A stretch of DNA of 64,000 nt from Cognatiluteimonas sedimenti (GTDB lineage: Bacteria > Pseudomonadota > Gammaproteobacteria > Xanthomonadales > Xanthomonadaceae), in contig NZ_JALGCL010000001.1 of the NCBI RefSeq assembly GCF_022808325.1, forward strand, positions 477,780 through 541,779. Reading direction: 5' to 3'. Below the pieces are notes generated by a model. It searched no databases. It saw nothing but the letters and a program-made list of their open reading frames with translations, and was not told where the DNA came from. Below are positions 62,381-64,000 of the stretch, one piece after another. Each line of letters starts with the position of its first letter. Within the stretch, counting starts at the first letter, position 1. A program made the position numbers and the translations under genes.

Positions 62381-64000
62381 TCAGGCTTTGCCGGCCAAGG
62401 CCGCGTCGGTCTCCGGCAGCGTGAAACGGAACGTCGCGCCCTGCCCCGGCGCGCCTTCGGCCTGGATCGTGCCGCCGTGGCGCTCGACGATGCGCTTGAC
62501 CGACGCCAGCCCGATGCCGTCCCCGGCGAACTGCTCCTGGGTGTGCAGGCGCTGGAATGGCCGGAACAGCTTGTCCACGTATTCGGGCGCGAACCCGGCG
62601 CCGTTGTCGCGCACGAAGAACGCACCATCCGCGTCGCGCCCCACCTCCACCCGCGCCACGGCGCAGTCGCGGGTGAACTTCCAGGCATTGCCGATCAGGT
62701 TCTGCAACAGGTTGCGCACGAGGCTCGGGTCGCCGGTGGCCTGCAGCATCGGCGCGATCTCCACGACAACCTCGCGCCCGGGGTCGTCGGCCCGCAGTTC
62801 GGTGACGATGTCGGCGGCCATCCGGCTCAGGTCCAACGGCGCGGGCTTGACCGCGGCGCGCCCGAGCCGCGCCATCTTCAACAGCGATTCGATCAGCGTG
62901 CCCATGCGGGCGGCGGCGTTGCGCACCCGTGCCAGATAGTCGCGACCCTCGGCCTGGAGCACCTCGCCGTAGCGTTCCTCGAGCAGGCGGCTGAAGCCGT
63001 CGATGGCGCGCAATGGGGCGCGCAGGTCGTGCGACACGCTGTAGGCGAACGATTCCAGTTCCTGGTTGGCGATGGTCAGCTCGCGGGTGCGCTGCTCCAC
63101 GCGCGCCTCCAGGGTGCGGTTGAGCGCCAGCACCTGGGCCTCGGCCCGCAGGCGGTCGGTGACGTCCTCCACCTGCGCCAGCCGGGTGATGTCCTGGCCA
63201 ACGTCGCCCGGCACCGGCGCGTAGGTCAGTTGCATGTGGCGCAGCCCGCCCTCCTCGCGCAGCAACGTGCGGGTGCTGCGGTAGACGCCTGCGGTGGCCA
63301 GCACGTCGCGCTCGCGGTCGCGGCCGGAGGCGTCCGGGTGGTCGAGGAAGTGGCCGTCGAACGAGGTGCCGAGCAGCTGTTCGCGCGGCTTGCCCAGGAT
63401 CCTGGCGAGCGAGGGATTGGCATCGACGATATGCCCGTCGTGGTCGAGCAGCGCCTTGCCGATGGCGGAGTACTCCATCGCGCTACGGAAGCGAAGCTCG
63501 CTGCGGCGATAGGACTCGGTCATGCGCGCCGCCAGCCGCTCGGCCCGCAACTGCGTGCGCGCCAGCACCAGCGCGATGCCGAACAGCAGCAGCGACGCGA
63601 ACACGCCCACCGCCAGCGTGGTGCGCAGGTCGGTCATGCGCGCCTCGATCGTGGCTTGCGAAGCGGATCGGTACTCCAGGCGCCAGCGGCGGCCATAGGC
63701 CTCCAGCGTCGCGTTGCTGGTGAAGGCGGGCGTGTCCGCCTGCTCCGGCGCCACGTCGGGATACAGCGGCTGCTCGATCCCGCCGGTCACGTCGACGATG
63801 CGAAGCGCCAGCGGGTGCGCGGCCTTGCGTTGCGCGGTGTCGACGAACGCCTGCACCCGGAACGGGACGTAGACCCAGCCCTGCATCGATTCGCGCCGCG
63901 CCGCGATACTGGACGGACGGTCGCCGGAGCGATAGACAGGCAGGAACAGGACGGCCGCCGACAGCGGCTTGCCTTGGTCCTGCACCAGCTCGACCCGGCC
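62381..64000 (-). CDS. CHASE-PAS sensor histidine kinase, 5' end outside the window
   Basis: The frame is open to the window edge, so at least 539 residues are present and the N-terminus is missing. In order: the end of a CHASE sensor (PLSAAVLFLPVYRSGDRPSS, MQGWVYVPFRVQAFVDTA), a membrane helix (TTLAVGVFASLLLFGIALVL), a PAS domain (FRSAMEYSAIGKALLDHDGH, ANPSLARILGKPREQLLG), a coiled coil, a HisKA domain with SYSVSHDLRAPLRAIDGF-type H-box (AYSVSHDLRAPLRAIDG) and an ATPase domain (NLIGNAWKFTRD, FFVRDNGAGFAPEY, GDGIGLASVKRIVERHGG). CHASE domains sense small ligands outside the cytoplasm. No response regulator gene is in view. Confidence 0.92.
   Translation of the reverse strand, partial: GRVELVQDQGKPLSAAVLFLPVYRSGDRPSSIAARRESMQGWVYVPFRVQAFVDTAQRKAAHPLALRIVDVTGGIEQPLYPDVAPEQADTPAFTSNATLEAYGRRWRLEYRSASQATIEARMTDLRTTLAVGVFASLLLFGIALVLARTQLRAERLAARMTESYRRSELRFRSAMEYSAIGKALLDHDGHIVDANPSLARILGKPREQLLGTSFDGHFLDHPDASGRDRERDVLATAGVYRSTRTLLREEGGLRHMQLTYAPVPGDVGQDITRLAQVEDVTDRLRAEAQVLALNRTLEARVEQRTRELTIANQELESFAYSVSHDLRAPLRAIDGFSRLLEERYGEVLQAEGRDYLARVRNAAARMGTLIESLLKMARLGRAAVKPAPLDLSRMAADIVTELRADDPGREVVVEIAPMLQATGDPSLVRNLLQNLIGNAWKFTRDCAVARVEVGRDADGAFFVRDNGAGFAPEYVDKLFRPFQRLHTQEQFAGDGIGLASVKRIVERHGGTIQAEGAPGQGATFRFTLPETDAALAGKA

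Overview
The window is high-GC bacterial chromosome of the Xanthomonadaceae (Lysobacteraceae) type. The argument is gene content and order: carA-carB-greA-rpfE-recJ-prfB-lysS-rpfG-rpfC followed by convergent rpfF, rpfB and an aconitase is the rpf (DSF quorum-sensing) locus of Xanthomonas and relatives; ftsK-lolA-rarA-crcB, hrcA-grpE-dnaK-dnaJ-dapB and the divergent recN / fur-bamE-ratA-smpB blocks also fit. The genus cannot be fixed by reading alone. The presence of narGHJI points to a nitrate-respiring, possibly denitrifying, member.

Layout. (1) 1-2.3 kb is accessory DNA: a degenerate tyrosine recombinase, a small BPSL0761-like gene and poorly coding sequence. (2) 2.4-15.1 kb is a nitrate-respiration island. 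A rightward trio (unknown 136-aa protein, small membrane protein, TehA/SLAC1-type channel) faces a leftward operon narK2-narG-narH-narJ-narI-parvulin-narK1. Both transcription units have an FNR/Dnr-type palindrome about 95 nt before their first start codon. (3) 15.1-31.6 kb is core: a small unknown gene, DUF190 and fluC/crcB, rarA, a periplasmic unknown, lolA, ftsK, ald, trxB, a FemAB-like GNAT, aat, infA, clpA, clpS, a Nudix hydrolase, mnmA and hflD. (4) 31.7-52.6 kb is the rpf locus plus the carAB/dapB block. RpfF makes the fatty-acid signal DSF, RpfB handles fatty acids, RpfC (kinase-REC-HPt) senses DSF and RpfG (REC-HD-GYP) degrades cyclic-di-GMP. All catalytic and phospho-transfer residues can be read. 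(5) 52.8-58 kb is the heat-shock operon hrcA-grpE-dnaK-dnaJ with two readable sigma-32-type promoters. (6) 58-64 kb holds recN, fur, bamE, rnfH, ratA, smpB and the 3' part of a CHASE-PAS histidine kinase cut by the window edge.

Intergenic gaps in the right half carry several inverted and dispersed repeats: a perfect 27-bp inverted repeat before dnaK, tandem hairpin repeats after dnaJ, a 26-bp inverted repeat after recN, and two copies of a 52-nt element. No rRNA, tRNA, CRISPR array or intact insertion sequence was found.

The most unusual items are the unknown trio at 2400-4329 sharing an apparent anaerobic operator with the nar operon, and the degenerate integrase region beside it. The rest is well-known core biology. 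Functions are assigned by reading motifs and by remembered family features; nothing was searched.
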